From positions 1 to 5,153 of the forward strand of contig CAADWC010000036.1 in the NCBI GenBank assembly GCA_900752625.1: a DNA stretch of 5,153 nt, written 5' to 3'. This DNA is from Oscillospiraceae bacterium. Lineage in GTDB: Bacteria > Bacillota > Clostridia > Oscillospirales > Ruminococcaceae. The notes under the pieces are model-generated. The model worked only from the letters and a program-made list of their open reading frames with translations, searched no databases and was not told the origin of the DNA. How positions within the stretch are numbered: the first letter of the stretch is position 1; every line of letters starts with the position of its first letter. Below are positions 4,843 to 5,153 of the stretch, piece after piece. A program made the position numbers and the translations under genes.

Positions 4843-5153
4843 AATAATCCTTATAATAAAAATAATGTAGAATCGTGTCGCCGTAATGCTGTAATATAAA
4901 AAGTGAAAGCTATGTGCAGCAAAAACGGCTGTTGAACGAGACCTTAAAACTGTGGATGGCAAATCGGCTTTTTATATCTTTCTTTGTTATATTTTCAAGT
5001 TGTCTGGGCTGATTGATACTTTTGCGTCATAGGCGAAAAATATGGAAGGAAAGGCGCAATGTAGGTTTACAATAGAAGCATAACAATTCACAAAAAAAGA
5101 TAGCGGAAAAGGCTGACCTGTGTTACAGTTAAGTTGCAAAACAAATATAAACA
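4843..5153. other. Right flank without a supportable gene
   Basis: No frame here has both a start codon and a ribosome binding site. Two long stretches are open on opposite strands. Minus 4810-4971 gives 53 sense codons without ATG, beginning KADLPSTVLRSRSTAV. Plus, about 4888-5003, reads ESYVQQKRLLNETLKLWMA and also lacks a start. Neither matches a family I know. The minus-strand stretch runs into the consensus promoter, so the block may be a conserved non-coding leader or a repeated element, not a gene. From 5004 to 5153 I see only interrupted frames and no RNA gene or terminator. Confidence 0.5.

Noticed and set aside
4912..4935. Plus-strand MCSKNGC frame ending in TGA, considered as a selenocysteine or metallopeptide
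   Set aside because: A further stop follows a few codons later, with no ribosome site and no SECIS-like structure seen.
4889..4980. Riboswitch, tRNA or other structured RNA in the right flank
   Set aside because: Only 4-bp complementarities such as CAGC/GCTG; no tRNA T-loop motif and no recognisable riboswitch core.
5041..5082. 13-codon plus-strand frame beginning MEGKAQ
   Set aside because: No Shine-Dalgarno at proper spacing and no promoter; likely chance.

Overview
The window looks like a chromosomal accessory region of a low-to-mid GC Gram-positive gut Firmicute, most likely Ruminococcus or a related Oscillospiraceae. Reasons are strong AGGAGG-type ribosome binding sites, a textbook sigma-A promoter, a Sec signal peptide with an AxA site on a secreted protein, and AT-rich spacers. 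The genus is an inference from style, not proven here.

Layout from left to right. Bases 1-181 are AT-rich with no gene that I can see, only small inverted repeats. Bases 182-340 hold the remnant of a GH13 alpha-glucosidase gene on the + strand, without start or catalytic centre. Bases 341-440 are a short convergent spacer with one hairpin. Bases 441-4553 are a compact minus-strand operon, read right to left: a secreted Ser/Thr/Tyr-rich protein (4071-4553), a divergent VanZ-like membrane protein (3360-4013), two different FtsX/MacB-type permeases (2235-3350 and 1120-2229) and a MacB/LolD-type ATPase (441-1106). Gaps are 57, 9, 5 and 13 bases, and one ribosome binding site lies inside the end of the preceding gene, so the genes are probably co-transcribed and partly translationally coupled.

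The operon leader is the most unusual part. A perfect consensus promoter with extended -10 (4792-4820, minus) has a 17-bp dyad just upstream of its -35. Its transcript would carry a 19-codon small ORF with an excellent Shine-Dalgarno (4624-4683). An 11-bp stem is folded within that ORF, and the stem has terminator polarity only for the opposite strand. A second, weaker promoter with its own 17-bp dyad lies directly before the secreted-protein gene, where a minimal AUG-CUA-UGA frame overlaps the true start. The right flank (4843-5153) has no supportable gene.

Working model (inference): the secreted protein is the effector or substrate, the ABC transporter with two unlike permease subunits exports it, senses it or protects against it, and the VanZ-like protein is an accessory or immunity factor. 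The arrangement recalls small bacteriocin/ABC clusters such as the lactococcin 972 type, but the secreted protein matches no bacteriocin family I recognise and the permeases are arranged differently.
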